NCBI GenBank assembly: GCA_016714015.1
Contig: JADJNZ010000004.1
Coordinates: 558,001-622,000 of the forward strand
From: Gemmatimonadota bacterium
GTDB taxonomy: Bacteria > Gemmatimonadota > Gemmatimonadetes > Gemmatimonadales > Gemmatimonadaceae
Reading direction: 5' to 3'
DNA length: 64,000 bases
Shown: positions 38,856 through 47,772 of the stretch, piece by piece
Numbering within the stretch: the first letter of the stretch is position 1
Layout of the letters: each line of letters opens with the position of its first letter
Notes under the pieces: model-generated
What the model was told of the DNA's origin: nothing
What the model saw: only the letters and a program-made list of their open reading frames with translations
The model's database searches: none
Made by a program: the position numbers and the translations under genes

Positions 38856-40040
38856 ATGACGCGCATCGCCATCCTCGACCCGTTCTCCGGCATCTCGGGC
38901 GACATGTTCCTCGGCGCCCTGCTCGACGCGGGCCTCGACGAGGCGTTCATCACCGGGTTGCCGGCGACGCTCGGCCTCGACGGCGTGACGGCGCAGGTGA
39001 CCCGCGTCCTGCGCGGGCAGATCTCCTGCCGCAAGGTCGACTTCACCATCCCGCCGCAGCCCCACGGGCGGCACCTGAAGCACATCAAGGCCATCGTCGA
39101 GGCGACCCCGGCGCCGGAGTCGGTCAAGACGAAGGCGATGCAGGCCTTCACGCTCATCACCGAGTGCGAGGCCGCCATCCACGGCACCACCGTCGAGCGC
39201 GTCCACCTGCATGAGGTCGGGAGCGTCGATGCGATCCTCGACATCGTCGGCAGCATCTGGGGACTCGAGCGACTCGGGGTCGAAGCCGTGCACTGCGGGA
39301 CGCTCTCGGTCGGCGACGGGTTCGTGGACACGCAGCACGGGCGCATGGCGGTCCCCACCGCGGCGACGCTGCGGCTGCTCGAAGGGCTCCCGGTCCGCCC
39401 GGGTCCGGAGGGCGCGGGCGAGCTCGTCACGCCCACCGGCGCGGCGCTCGTGCGTGTGCTGAGCGTCGGGCCGCCCCCTGCGGAGTACGTCCCGCGCGCG
39501 AGCGGGTTCGGGGCGGGGACCAAGGACTTCAAGGACCGCGCGAATGCGCTGCGCATCGTCATCGCCGATCGCGACGATGCCGGCCGCACGGCCCCGGGTA
39601 CCGCCGCGGAGACGTTGGTGCTGCTCGCGGCTGACATCGACGACGCGACCGGCGAGCAGATCGCGGCGGCCGCGGACGCGCTGCGCGACGCGGGGGCGCT
39701 CGACGTGACCGTGCTCACGACCCTCATGAAGAAGGGACGGCCCGGGACGCGGATCGAGGTGCTCGCGGTCCCGGGAGCGGCCGAGGGGTTGGAGCGACTG
39801 CTGTTCACCGCGAGCACCACCATCGGCGTGCGGCGGCAGCTCGTCACGCGCCGCGCGTTGCCGCGCACCTTCCGCGACGTGACGGTGCACGGCGAAAGCA
39901 TCCGGGTGAAGGTCGTGACCCTCCCCGACGGTACGACCCGGTCGAAGCCCGAGTTCGACGATGTGCAGCGCGTCGCGGCAGCGACCGCCCGCACGGTCCT
40001 GGAGATCGCCGACGCGGCGTGGCGTGCAGCCGGAGCCTGA
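38856..40040 (+). CDS. larC: Nickel-pincer cofactor biosynthesis protein LarC
   Basis: CTP-dependent cyclometallase that inserts nickel into the pincer cofactor of lactate racemase. 394 residues. Family blocks are DPFSGISGDMFLGALLDAGLD, VHLHEVGSVDAILDIVG, GTLSVGDGFVDTQHGRM and TPTGAALV; the second half has LLAADIDDATGEQIA and IGVRRQLVTRRALPR. Unlike some lactobacilli, where larC is read through a frameshift as LarC1/LarC2, this is one open frame. larA, larB and larE are not present. A -10-like GATAAT (38838-38843) lies 12 bases before ATG 38856, with no Shine-Dalgarno. Confidence 0.93.
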   Translation: MTRIAILDPFSGISGDMFLGALLDAGLDEAFITGLPATLGLDGVTAQVTRVLRGQISCRKVDFTIPPQPHGRHLKHIKAIVEATPAPESVKTKAMQAFTLITECEAAIHGTTVERVHLHEVGSVDAILDIVGSIWGLERLGVEAVHCGTLSVGDGFVDTQHGRMAVPTAATLRLLEGLPVRPGPEGAGELVTPTGAALVRVLSVGPPPAEYVPRASGFGAGTKDFKDRANALRIVIADRDDAGRTAPGTAAETLVLLAADIDDATGEQIAAAADALRDAGALDVTVLTTLMKKGRPGTRIEVLAVPGAAEGLERLLFTASTTIGVRRQLVTRRALPRTFRDVTVHGESIRVKVVTLPDGTTRSKPEFDDVQRVAAATARTVLEIADAAWRAAGA

Positions 40041-41604
40041 GGCCCGGCCCGTCCTGATCCCGGGCCGCTTCATCGCGGCCCTCGTGCTCGCGCGGATCCT
40101 GCTTCCGCTCGTCCTGCTCGCGCCGCCCTGGGATTTCCACCGCGACGAGTTGCTCTACTTCGCGATGGGCGACCATCTCGAGTGGCGGATGCAATTCCCG
40201 CCCTTCATCGCGGCCGTGGCGCGCGCCTCGTCGGCGCTCCTCGGCGACACCGTCTGGGCCGCCCGCGTGCCGGCGGCGCTCGGCGGGGGTGCGCTCACCC
40301 TCGTGGTCCTCCTGCTCGTGCGTCGGCTCGGCGGCGGGCGCTACGCCGCGCTCACGGCATGGTTGGGTCTCATTGCAGCGCCCGTCTTCGTTCGGCCGAG
40401 CGTCCTCTTCCAACCGGTGATCTTCGACCAGCTGTGGACCGCCATCGCGGTCGCGGCGCTCGCCCTCGCCGCGCGCGACGCCAAACCGCAGCGATGGGTC
40501 TGGGTCGGTGTGGCGCTCGGTCTCGGCCTGCTCACCAAGGCATCGGCGGTGATGTACGGCGCGGTCATCCTCGGCGTCACGCTCCTGCACCCGCGGCTTC
40601 GTGGCCAGCTCGGGACCCGCTGGCCCTGGATCGCCGCCGCGACAGCGCTCGTGATCGGTGCCCCCTCGGTGCTGGGGCAAGTGCGATACGGCTGGCCGTT
40701 CCTCGCGCAGCTCCGGGTCCTCGAGGAAGGACAGCTCCAGCACACCTCGACCCTGGGCACGATCGGTGGGCAGGGCTTGCTGCTCGGGGCGGCGACCCTG
40801 CTCGCGGTCGCGGCTCTCTGGGCCGCCGGACGCAGCGCGTTCACCGGACGCGACGAGGGGAGCGCCGAGCTGCAGACCGAAGGGCTTGGCGTCGCATCGC
40901 AGGTGGCCGCGCTCTTCGCCCTCGGACTGCTCGCGACCGTGCTCTGGCGGGAAGGGAAGGACTACTACGCGGCACCGGGGCATCCCGCGCTGCTCGCGGT
41001 CGGCGCGGTCTGGCTCACCGAGCGACTCGGCCGCGTCGGCCGCGCGGGCCTCCTGCTCGGTCTGGGCGCAGGGGCCCTCATCCTCCTGCCGTTGGGCATC
41101 CCGCTGCTTCGCCCCGAGACGATGGCGCGCTACAGCGCGTGGATCGGTGCGGGGAACCGGACGAACCAGGGCGGCACCCTCGCCCTCCCGCAGGACTACG
41201 CCGACATGCTCGGCTGGCATGCAGAGGCGGAGGCGGTCGCCGAGGTCTATCGCGGCCTCTCCCCGGCCGACCAGCTCGTGGCGACGATCGCCGGCGGCAA
41301 CTACGGACAGACCGGGGCGCTCGCGATCTACCGGCACCGGTTCCACTTGCCGTACCCGGTCAGCTCGTCGGGCGACTTCCACGCGTGGGGTGCGGGAGAG
41401 CGGCGCGGCGACGTGCTGATCGTGGCCGCCTCCCCCGACGCCCGCCCGGACCTCGAACGGCTCTATGCGGAGGTGGAGGTCGTGCGCCGGCTCACCGACG
41501 AACGCCGCGTCTTCGAAGAGCGGGAAGTGCACATCTTCCTCTGCCGTCGTCCGCGCGCGCCGCTCGCGGAGGTGTGGCCGTCCATCGGTCCGGAATGGGA
41601 TTGA
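40024..41604 (+). CDS. Membrane glycosyltransferase, GT39/ArnT-like
   Basis: 526 residues with about 10-12 hydrophobic segments and a C-terminal soluble domain of about 120 residues. The first periplasmic loop has FHRDELLYFAMGDHLEWRMQFPPFI, where the acidic DE pair and the FPPF element match the catalytic loop of dolichyl/undecaprenyl-phosphate mannosyl- or arabinosyl-transferases (PMT family). Such enzymes transfer a sugar from a polyprenyl phosphate to protein or lipid A outside the inner membrane. The acceptor here is unknown. GTG 40024 overlaps larC by 17 bases. A strong terminator follows 75 bases downstream. Confidence 0.82.
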   Translation: MQPEPEARPVLIPGRFIAALVLARILLPLVLLAPPWDFHRDELLYFAMGDHLEWRMQFPPFIAAVARASSALLGDTVWAARVPAALGGGALTLVVLLLVRRLGGGRYAALTAWLGLIAAPVFVRPSVLFQPVIFDQLWTAIAVAALALAARDAKPQRWVWVGVALGLGLLTKASAVMYGAVILGVTLLHPRLRGQLGTRWPWIAAATALVIGAPSVLGQVRYGWPFLAQLRVLEEGQLQHTSTLGTIGGQGLLLGAATLLAVAALWAAGRSAFTGRDEGSAELQTEGLGVASQVAALFALGLLATVLWREGKDYYAAPGHPALLAVGAVWLTERLGRVGRAGLLLGLGAGALILLPLGIPLLRPETMARYSAWIGAGNRTNQGGTLALPQDYADMLGWHAEAEAVAEVYRGLSPADQLVATIAGGNYGQTGALAIYRHRFHLPYPVSSSGDFHAWGAGERRGDVLIVAASPDARPDLERLYAEVEVVRRLTDERRVFEEREVHIFLCRRPRAPLAEVWPSIGPEWD

Positions 41605-41678
41605 GAGTCGCGTGAACGAGACGGTGCAAGTGTCTGTCCTGCATTGTGTTCGGTTCGCCCGTCTGATACATTGAATGA

Positions 41679-41701
41679 GCCGCGCGTCGCGGCCTTTTTT
41701 T
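41679..41701 (+). terminator. Rho-independent terminator
   Basis: A six-base-pair GC stem (41679-41684 with 41688-41693), a three-base loop and seven T (41695-41701). It closes the larC-GT39 unit and lies 21 bases before the next gene. Confidence 0.88.
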
Positions 41702-41721
41702 GTCCCCAGACTAGCCTTCGC

Positions 41722-43026
41722 ATGGTCCGCGTCCTTCGCGTCCAACCTGACAGCATCGCCGCCGAGCTCGGGATCGTCCCGGGCACGGAGCTGCTGTCCG
41801 TGGACGGACGGGCGCTCGAGGATTTCCTCGATTGGGAGTTCCTCACCGCGGACGACGCGTTCGAGCTCGAAGCGAAGCTCCCCGACGGGGAGCACGTGAT
41901 CTACGAGATCGAGCGCGAGGGCGGGGACCCGATGGGGGTCGAGCTCGAGCCGCCGAATGTCCGGCGCTGCGCCAACCGCTGCGAGTTCTGCTTCATCGAG
42001 GGCCTGCCGAAGGGCCTCCGGAAGCCGCTCTACGTCCGCGACGACGACTACCGGCTCTCGTTCGCCTACGGCAACTTCGCGACGCTCTCGAACCTGAAGG
42101 ACAAGGACTTCGCGCGGATCCTCGAGTACCGGCTCTCGCCGCTCTACGTCTCGGTGCACGCGACCCCTTGGGAGGCGCGCAAGAAGCTCCTCAACAATCC
42201 GCGCGTCCCGAACATCGTCGAGCAGCTCACGCGGCTCACCGAGGGCGGCATCCAGTTCCACGGCCAGATGGTGGTGGTGCCGGGGCTCAACGACGGCGAC
42301 GTGCTCGAACAGTCGCTCGCCGACCTCTACGCGTTCGGCGACGCCTGCCTCAGCGTCGCGCTCGTCCCGGTGGGTCTCACGCAGTTCTCGCACATCTACA
42401 CCGGCGAGTCGATGGACGCCGCGAACGCCAACCGGATCCTCGAGGCGGCGGAGCGCTGGGCCGCGAAGGCCGAGGCGGAACGCGGTGACCCGTGGGTCTA
42501 CGGGTCGGACGAGCTGTACCTGCTGGCCGGCCGCGAACTCCCCGCGGCCGCGCACTACCGCGATTTCGCGCAGATCGAGAACGGCGTGGGTGCCGTGACC
42601 TCGCTCCGCGATCGCGTCCGTTCCGGCGTTGCGCGTCTCCCGCGACTCGATGGTAAGCGCATCGGTGTCGTGACGGGTTCAGCGATGGCGGCCCTCATGC
42701 CCGAGCTGATCCATCAGCTGACCGCCGCGACCGGCGCGCACTTCGAACTCATCCCCACCGTGAACTCCCTCTTCGGCCCGACGGTCACGACCGCCGGCCT
42801 CCTCGTGGGCGCCGACATCACCTCGGCCCTCGCGCACCGCACCGACCTCGACCTCGCGCTCATCCCCGCCGAGACGATCAACGACGCCGGGCTCTTCCTC
42901 GACGACCAGACGTTCGTCGCCGTCCGCGAGGCGCTGCCGATGCCGGTCTACCCGTCCTACGACTTCATCGACGTGCTCGAGCACGAGGGGAGCCCTGCGC
43001 TCGCCGGGAGCGCGCGCAATGGCTGA
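41722..43026 (+). CDS. DUF512 radical-SAM protein with PDZ-like N-terminus
   Basis: 434 residues. An N-terminal PDZ-like region (about 5-70, VQPDSIAAELGIVPGTELLSVDGRAL) is followed by a radical-SAM-type cysteine cluster CANRCEFCF and FIEGLPKGLRKPLYVRDDDYRLSF, diagnostic of the DUF512 family. The C-terminal domain contains VGSMAALMPELIHQL-like and NSLFGPTVTTAGLLVGADI. The reaction is unknown. The gene is often next to der, plsY and gpsA, as here, hinting at a role in ribosome assembly or lipid metabolism. It overlaps der by eight bases. Confidence 0.88.
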   Translation: MVRVLRVQPDSIAAELGIVPGTELLSVDGRALEDFLDWEFLTADDAFELEAKLPDGEHVIYEIEREGGDPMGVELEPPNVRRCANRCEFCFIEGLPKGLRKPLYVRDDDYRLSFAYGNFATLSNLKDKDFARILEYRLSPLYVSVHATPWEARKKLLNNPRVPNIVEQLTRLTEGGIQFHGQMVVVPGLNDGDVLEQSLADLYAFGDACLSVALVPVGLTQFSHIYTGESMDAANANRILEAAERWAAKAEAERGDPWVYGSDELYLLAGRELPAAAHYRDFAQIENGVGAVTSLRDRVRSGVARLPRLDGKRIGVVTGSAMAALMPELIHQLTAATGAHFELIPTVNSLFGPTVTTAGLLVGADITSALAHRTDLDLALIPAETINDAGLFLDDQTFVAVREALPMPVYPSYDFIDVLEHEGSPALAGSARNG

Positions 43027-44338
43027 TATCCCGGTCGTCGCGCTCGTCGGCCGCCCCAACGTGGGCAAGTCGGCGCTCTTCAACCGCATCATCGGGGACG
43101 ACACCGCCATCGTCAGCGAGGAGGCGGGCACCACGCGTGACCGCCACTTCGCGCTCGCCGAGTGGCAGGGGCGCCCCTTCTGGCTCGTGGACACCGGCGG
43201 CCTCGTGGAGGACTCCGACCTTCCGATGGACGTCGCGATCAAGCGCCAGGTGAAGGAGGCGATCGCCGAGGCCGACTTGATGCTGCTCATCGTCGACGCC
43301 AAGGCCGGCGTGCATCCGAGCGATTCGCGGATCATCGACCTGCTGCGCAATGCGCGGAAGCCCTGGGTCCTCGTCGCCAACAAGGTCGACGACCCGCAGA
43401 AGTCCGACTACTTCGAGTTCTTCAACCTCGGGGCGGGGGACGTCGTCCCCGTCTCGGCGGCGAACGGCAAGAACTCCGGCGACCTGCTCGACATCGTCGT
43501 GAAGCAGCTGCCGAACACCGACGGCGACGGACGCGTCGAGGCCCTCCGGGTCGCCGTCGTGGGGCGTCCGAACGTCGGGAAGTCGTCGTTCATCAACAAG
43601 CTCCTCGGCGAGGAGCGGCTCGTCGTCTCGGACATCGCGGGCACCACGCGCGATTCGATCGACACGCCGTTCACCTACCACGGCAGGCAGTTCATCTTCG
43701 TCGACACGGCGGGCCTGCGCCGCCAGAGCAAGGTGGACGATGGCGTCGAGTTCTACTCGTCGCTCCGCACGCGCCGCGCGATCGACCGCGCCGACATCTG
43801 CATCCTGATGATCGACGCGACCGAGGGCCTGCACAACCAGGACCTGAAGATCGCGACGCTCGCGTGGGAGGCGGGGCGCGGCCTCATCGTCGTCGTGAAC
43901 AAGTGGGACCTCAAGGAGAAGGACGACAAGACCTCGGCGAAGTTCGTGAAGGACGCCGGTGAGAAGGTGCCGTACCTCAAGTGGGTGCCGTTCCTCTTCA
44001 CGTCCGCCATCAGCGGCCAGCGCGTGAACAAGGTGCTGGAGCTCATCGTCGAGGTCGAGGCCGAGCGCGACAAGCGCATCTCCACGAGCGACGTGAACGA
44101 CGCGCTGCAGGAGCTCCTCGCGCGCCGGCAGCCGCCGCAGGCGGCGGGGCACGAGATCAAGCTCAACTACGCCACGCAGGTGGAGACCGCGCCGCCGCAG
44201 ATCCTCGTCTTCGGCAACAACCCGGACCTCGTCGCGGAGCACTACATCCGCTACCTGCACAACGGCTTCCGCGAGAAGTGGGGCTTCATCGGCAACCCGC
44301 TCAACATCGTCATGCGCCGCAAGGGCGGGCGCGACTGA
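43019..44338 (+). CDS. der: Ribosome biogenesis GTPase Der (EngA)
   Basis: Double GTPase needed for 50S assembly. 439 residues. The first G domain has GRPNVGKSALFN, TTRDR, DTGG and NKVD; the second has GRPNVGKSSFIN, TTRDS, DTAGLRR and NKWD. A C-terminal KH-like domain ends in FIGNPLNIVMRRKGGRD. The two G domains in tandem are unique to Der. ATG 43019; the stop overlaps plsY by one base. Confidence 0.98.
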   Translation: MADIPVVALVGRPNVGKSALFNRIIGDDTAIVSEEAGTTRDRHFALAEWQGRPFWLVDTGGLVEDSDLPMDVAIKRQVKEAIAEADLMLLIVDAKAGVHPSDSRIIDLLRNARKPWVLVANKVDDPQKSDYFEFFNLGAGDVVPVSAANGKNSGDLLDIVVKQLPNTDGDGRVEALRVAVVGRPNVGKSSFINKLLGEERLVVSDIAGTTRDSIDTPFTYHGRQFIFVDTAGLRRQSKVDDGVEFYSSLRTRRAIDRADICILMIDATEGLHNQDLKIATLAWEAGRGLIVVVNKWDLKEKDDKTSAKFVKDAGEKVPYLKWVPFLFTSAISGQRVNKVLELIVEVEAERDKRISTSDVNDALQELLARRQPPQAAGHEIKLNYATQVETAPPQILVFGNNPDLVAEHYIRYLHNGFREKWGFIGNPLNIVMRRKGGRD

Positions 44339-44976
44339 TGCACCCGGCGCTCGCGGTCGGCATCGCGTACCTCGCGGGCTCGATCCCGTTCGCCTATCTG
44401 GCCGGACGCGCCCTCAAGGGCGTGGACCTCCGGACCATCGGGTCGGGGAACCTCGGCGCCACGAACGTCTATCGGAACCTCGGGGGCGAGGCCGCCGCCG
44501 TCGTGCTGCTGCTCGACGCGCTCAAGGGGGGGCTGCCCGTGGCGCTCCTGCCCGCGCGACTCGACCCCGCGTACGCGGGTGACCCGACCACCGCGCTCTG
44601 GTGGGGGCTCGCCTTCGGCATCGCCGCCATCGCCGGCCACGCGAAGCCCATCTTCCTCCTCTGGAAGGGCGGCGGGAAGGGCGTCGCGACCGCGGCCGGT
44701 GTCTTCGCGGCGCTCGCCCCGGCCGCGCTCGGCATCGCGCTCGTCGCGTTCATCGCGGTGGTGTGGCGGTCGCGGATCGTCTCGCTCGCGTCCATCAGCG
44801 CCGCCCTGCTGCTGCCGCTCGCCGTCGCGTTCACGATCGGCGCCACGTCGCCCGTCTTCGCGGTGGCGTGCGCCATCGGGCTCTTCGTCGTCTGGTCGCA
44901 CCGCACGAACATCCAGCGGCTCCGCGCGGGGACCGAACCGCGCATCACGCGGGCACCCAAGGAGGGCACGCGATGA
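44338..44976 (+). CDS. plsY: Glycerol-3-phosphate acyltransferase PlsY
   Basis: Membrane enzyme that transfers an acyl group from acyl-phosphate to glycerol-3-phosphate, starting phospholipid synthesis. 212 residues, about five hydrophobic helices. The three PlsY motifs are clear: LAGSIPFAYLAGR, GSGNLGATNVYRNLG and GHAKPIFLLWKGGGKGVATAAG. ATG 44338 shares a base with der; its stop overlaps gpsA (ATGA). PlsY and GpsA act in consecutive steps. Confidence 0.96.
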   Translation: MHPALAVGIAYLAGSIPFAYLAGRALKGVDLRTIGSGNLGATNVYRNLGGEAAAVVLLLDALKGGLPVALLPARLDPAYAGDPTTALWWGLAFGIAAIAGHAKPIFLLWKGGGKGVATAAGVFAALAPAALGIALVAFIAVVWRSRIVSLASISAALLLPLAVAFTIGATSPVFAVACAIGLFVVWSHRTNIQRLRAGTEPRITRAPKEGTR

Positions 44977-45965
44977 AGTGCACCGTCGTCGGCGCGGGCG
45001 CGTGGGGTACCGCACTCGCCAACCTGCTGGCCGAGAACGGCCACCAGACCACGCTGTGGGCGTTCGAGCCCGACGTCTCCGAGTCCGTCAGCGCCCACCG
45101 CGAGAACCGCCGCTTCCTGCCCGGCATCCCGTTGCATCCCGAGCTGCGCGCGAGCTCGGCCCTCGATCTGGCCTGCGAGGGCGCCGAGCTGGTGCTCTTC
45201 GCGCCGCCGAGCCACGTGCTGCGGCAGGTGGCCGCCCAGGCCGCGCGCTGGATCCCGGAGTCCGCACGCCTCGTCGTCGCCACCAAGGGCATCGAGCGCG
45301 ACCGGCTCGCGCTCATGACCGATGTGGTGGGCGAGGAGATCCCGGGTCGCGCGATCGTCGCGCTCTCCGGTCCCAGCTTCGCGATCGAGGTCGCGCAGCA
45401 CCTGCCCACGGCGATCGTCGCCGCGTCGGCCGATGCCGCGGCGGCGCTCCACACCCAGCAGGCGCTCAGCACCTCGGCCTTCCGCGTCTACACGCAGACC
45501 GACGTCATCGGCGTCGAGCTCGGGGGCGCCCTCAAGAACGTGATGGCGGTCGCGACGGGGATCGCGGACGGCCTGCAGCTGGGGTTCAACGCCCGCGCCG
45601 CCCTCATCACGCGCGGGCTCGCCGAGATGACGCGCCTCGGTGTGAAGCTCGGCGCCGAGCCGGCCACCTTCGCTGGCCTCGCGGGCGTCGGCGACCTCGT
45701 GCTCACCTGCACGGGGTCGCTCTCGCGCAACCGCTCGGTCGGCATCGAGATCGGTCGCGGCGCCACGCTCTCGGAGGTGTTGCAGGGGCGTGAGACCGTC
45801 GCCGAGGGCGTGACGACCACCGAGAGCGCGAAGGCCCTCGCCGCGCGCGAGGGGATCGAGATGCCCATCGTGAACGCCGTCCACCGCGTGCTCTTCGAGA
45901 AGCAGCCGGCGCGCTGGGCGCTCGTCGAGCTCATGACGCGCGACCTGAAGGGAGAGCACGAGTGA
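44973..45965 (+). CDS. gpsA: Glycerol-3-phosphate dehydrogenase (NAD(P)+)
   Basis: Makes glycerol-3-phosphate from dihydroxyacetone phosphate, supplying PlsY. 330 residues. The Rossmann motif VVGAGAWGTALANLLAENGH opens the protein. Further blocks are ATKGIERD, SGPSFAIEVAQHLPTAIV, GVELGGALKNVMAVATGIADGLQLGFNARAALITRGLAEM and AGVGDLVLTCTGSLSRNRSVG. ATG 44973 overlaps plsY; the stop overlaps the MerR gene (GTGA). Confidence 0.97.
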   Translation: MKCTVVGAGAWGTALANLLAENGHQTTLWAFEPDVSESVSAHRENRRFLPGIPLHPELRASSALDLACEGAELVLFAPPSHVLRQVAAQAARWIPESARLVVATKGIERDRLALMTDVVGEEIPGRAIVALSGPSFAIEVAQHLPTAIVAASADAAAALHTQQALSTSAFRVYTQTDVIGVELGGALKNVMAVATGIADGLQLGFNARAALITRGLAEMTRLGVKLGAEPATFAGLAGVGDLVLTCTGSLSRNRSVGIEIGRGATLSEVLQGRETVAEGVTTTESAKALAAREGIEMPIVNAVHRVLFEKQPARWALVELMTRDLKGEHE

Positions 45966-46324
45966 CCACGCCCAAGGGCGAGCCGGTCCGCGAGTTCTTC
46001 TCCATCGGCGACGTCTGCGAGCTCACCGAGCTCAAGCCGCACGTGCTGCGGTACTGGGAGAGCCAGTTCCGCGTGCTCAGCCCGGCCAAGAACCGCTCCG
46101 GCAATCGCGTCTACACCAGGCGCGAGGTCGAGTTCGTGCACCTGATCAAGCACCTGCTCTACACGGAGAAGTACACGATCGAGGGTGCGAAGCAGAAGAT
46201 CGACGAGCACCGGAAGGGCGGGGGCGTGAAGCCCGCGGCGCGGATGGGACTCGACGCCGAGACCGTGCAGCTGCTCGAGCAGGACCTCAGGGGGATCCTC
46301 GCGATCCTCGAAGCACGCGACTGA
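45962..46324 (+). CDS. MerR family transcriptional regulator
   Basis: 120 residues. The N-terminal winged helix (about 12-85) reads FFSIGDVCELTELKPHVLRYWESQF, then NRSGNRVYTRREVEFVHLIKHLL and KYTIEGAKQKI. This is the short MerR type common in many phyla, without an effector domain or metal-binding cysteines; only about 30 residues follow the DNA-binding part. GTG 45962 overlaps gpsA, so it is co-transcribed with der-plsY-gpsA. Its targets are unknown. Confidence 0.9.
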   Translation: MTTPKGEPVREFFSIGDVCELTELKPHVLRYWESQFRVLSPAKNRSGNRVYTRREVEFVHLIKHLLYTEKYTIEGAKQKIDEHRKGGGVKPAARMGLDAETVQLLEQDLRGILAILEARD

Positions 46325-46331
46325 CCGCGGG

Positions 46332-46356
46332 CCTTCCTCCTTCATCCTTCAGCCTT
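46332..46356 (+). repeat. 25-base pyrimidine-rich repeat, copy 2 (before surE)
   Basis: Identical to 37225-37249. It also ends nine bases before an ATG (surE, 46366) and lies in a 41-base gap. Confidence 0.9.
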
Positions 46357-46365
46357 GATCCTGGA

Positions 46366-47127
46366 ATGCGCCTCCTGCTCAGCAACGACGACGGCATCCT
46401 CGCCCGCGGCCTCGAGACCCTCGAGAAGGCCGCCGCCCCGCTCGGCGACGTCTGGGTCGTCGCACCCGATCGCGAGCAGAGCGCGACCAGCCACTCGCTC
46501 ACCCTGCATCACCCGTTGCGCCCCGTGCAGCTCGGGCCGCAGCGCTGGCAGATCGACGGCACGCCCACCGACTGCGTGATGGTCGCCATCGAGGCGCTGC
46601 TCCCGCATCGCCCCGACTTCGTGCTGAGCGGCATCAACCATGGCCCCAACATGGGCGAGGACGTGCTCTACTCGGGCACCGTGGCCGCCGCGATGGAAGG
46701 GCTCGCCCTCGGCGTGCCGAGCATCGCCGTGTCGTTCGCCGGACGGATCCTGCGCTCCGACGATCACCTGCTCGAGGATCACATCCCCACGCTCACGCGC
46801 CTGCTCCAGCACCTCACGAGCCTCAACGCGTTCCCCGCAGACACGCTGCTGAACGTGAACATCCCGGCGGTCCCGGCCAACGAGGTGAAGGGCATCAAGC
46901 TCACGCGCCTCGGGCGTCGCGTCTTCTCCGACTCGCTCACGAAGATGAAGGACCCGTGGGGGCGCGAGATCGTCTGGATCGGCGGCGGCTCCGTCGCCTG
47001 GAGCGGCAGCGACGATTCCGACTTCCGCGCCGTGCGCGACGGCTACGTCTCGGTCACGCCGCTGCACCTCGACCTCACCGCCAAGGACCGGCTCGACGAC
47101 GCGGAGCGCTGGTGGCGTCCCCTCTGA
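46366..47127 (+). CDS. surE: 5'/3'-nucleotidase SurE
   Basis: Metal-dependent phosphatase acting on nucleoside monophosphates and short polyphosphate, important in stationary-phase survival. 253 residues. It begins MRLLLSNDDG with the metal-binding Asp pair, then has VVAPDREQSATSHSLT and SGINHGPNMGEDVLYSGTVAAAMEG. The end has SVTPLHLDLTA. The start ATG is the only one giving the standard opening; no Shine-Dalgarno is seen, only the 25-base repeat. Its last 16 bases overlap pcm, the same pair as in E. coli. Confidence 0.97.
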   Translation: MRLLLSNDDGILARGLETLEKAAAPLGDVWVVAPDREQSATSHSLTLHHPLRPVQLGPQRWQIDGTPTDCVMVAIEALLPHRPDFVLSGINHGPNMGEDVLYSGTVAAAMEGLALGVPSIAVSFAGRILRSDDHLLEDHIPTLTRLLQHLTSLNAFPADTLLNVNIPAVPANEVKGIKLTRLGRRVFSDSLTKMKDPWGREIVWIGGGSVAWSGSDDSDFRAVRDGYVSVTPLHLDLTAKDRLDDAERWWRPL

Positions 47128-47768
47128 TCCGGCAGTTCGGCGGGGCGCGCCGGCGCCTCATCGAGGAGCTGCAGGCGAAGGGGATCCGCGACCTCGCGGT
47201 GCTGAAGGCCTTCGACGAGGTGCCGCGCCACCTCTTCGTGCCCACCGGCGTGCAGCATCGCGCGTACGAGGATGCGCCGCTCCCCATCGGCCACGCACAG
47301 ACCATCTCGCAACCGTGGGTGCACGCCAAGTACCTCGAGCTGCTGCAGCTCACCGGCGAGGAGCGCGTGCTCGAGATCGGGACCGGCTCCGGGTTCCAGA
47401 CGGCGCTCCTCACCAAGCTCGCCGGACAGGTGTTCACCATCGAGCGGATCGCGGCGCTCGCCGAGGAGGCGCGCGTCGCGCTCAAGGCGTGCGGCATCGA
47501 GCACGTGGTGCAGCGCGTCGGCGATGGCACGCTCGGCTGGAAGGAGTTCGCCCCCTTCGATGCGATCCTCGTCGGGGCCGCGTCGCCCGACGTGCCGGCG
47601 CCGCTCCTCGAGCAGTTGGCGGTCGGCGGCCAGCTGCTGGTCCCCGTCGGCGGCCGCGAGGAGCAGGTCCTCGTCCGCGTGCGACGGACCGAGTCGGGCT
47701 TCGAGCGGACCCGGCTCGACGCGATGCGATTCGTGCCCCTCATCGGCGCCCACGGCTTCGAGAACTGA
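47112..47768 (+). CDS. pcm: Protein-L-isoaspartate O-methyltransferase
   Basis: Repairs isoaspartate in aged proteins using S-adenosylmethionine. 218 residues. Landmarks are EVPRHLFVP, YEDAPLPIGHAQTISQPWVHA, VLEIGTGSGFQTALLTKLA (SAM-binding motif I) and FDAILVGAASPDVP. GTG 47112 gives the usual N-terminus. surE-pcm are coupled by overlap, consistent with a shared stationary-phase role. Confidence 0.96.
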   Translation: MASPLIRQFGGARRRLIEELQAKGIRDLAVLKAFDEVPRHLFVPTGVQHRAYEDAPLPIGHAQTISQPWVHAKYLELLQLTGEERVLEIGTGSGFQTALLTKLAGQVFTIERIAALAEEARVALKACGIEHVVQRVGDGTLGWKEFAPFDAILVGAASPDVPAPLLEQLAVGGQLLVPVGGREEQVLVRVRRTESGFERTRLDAMRFVPLIGAHGFEN

Positions 47769-47772
47769 CCTC

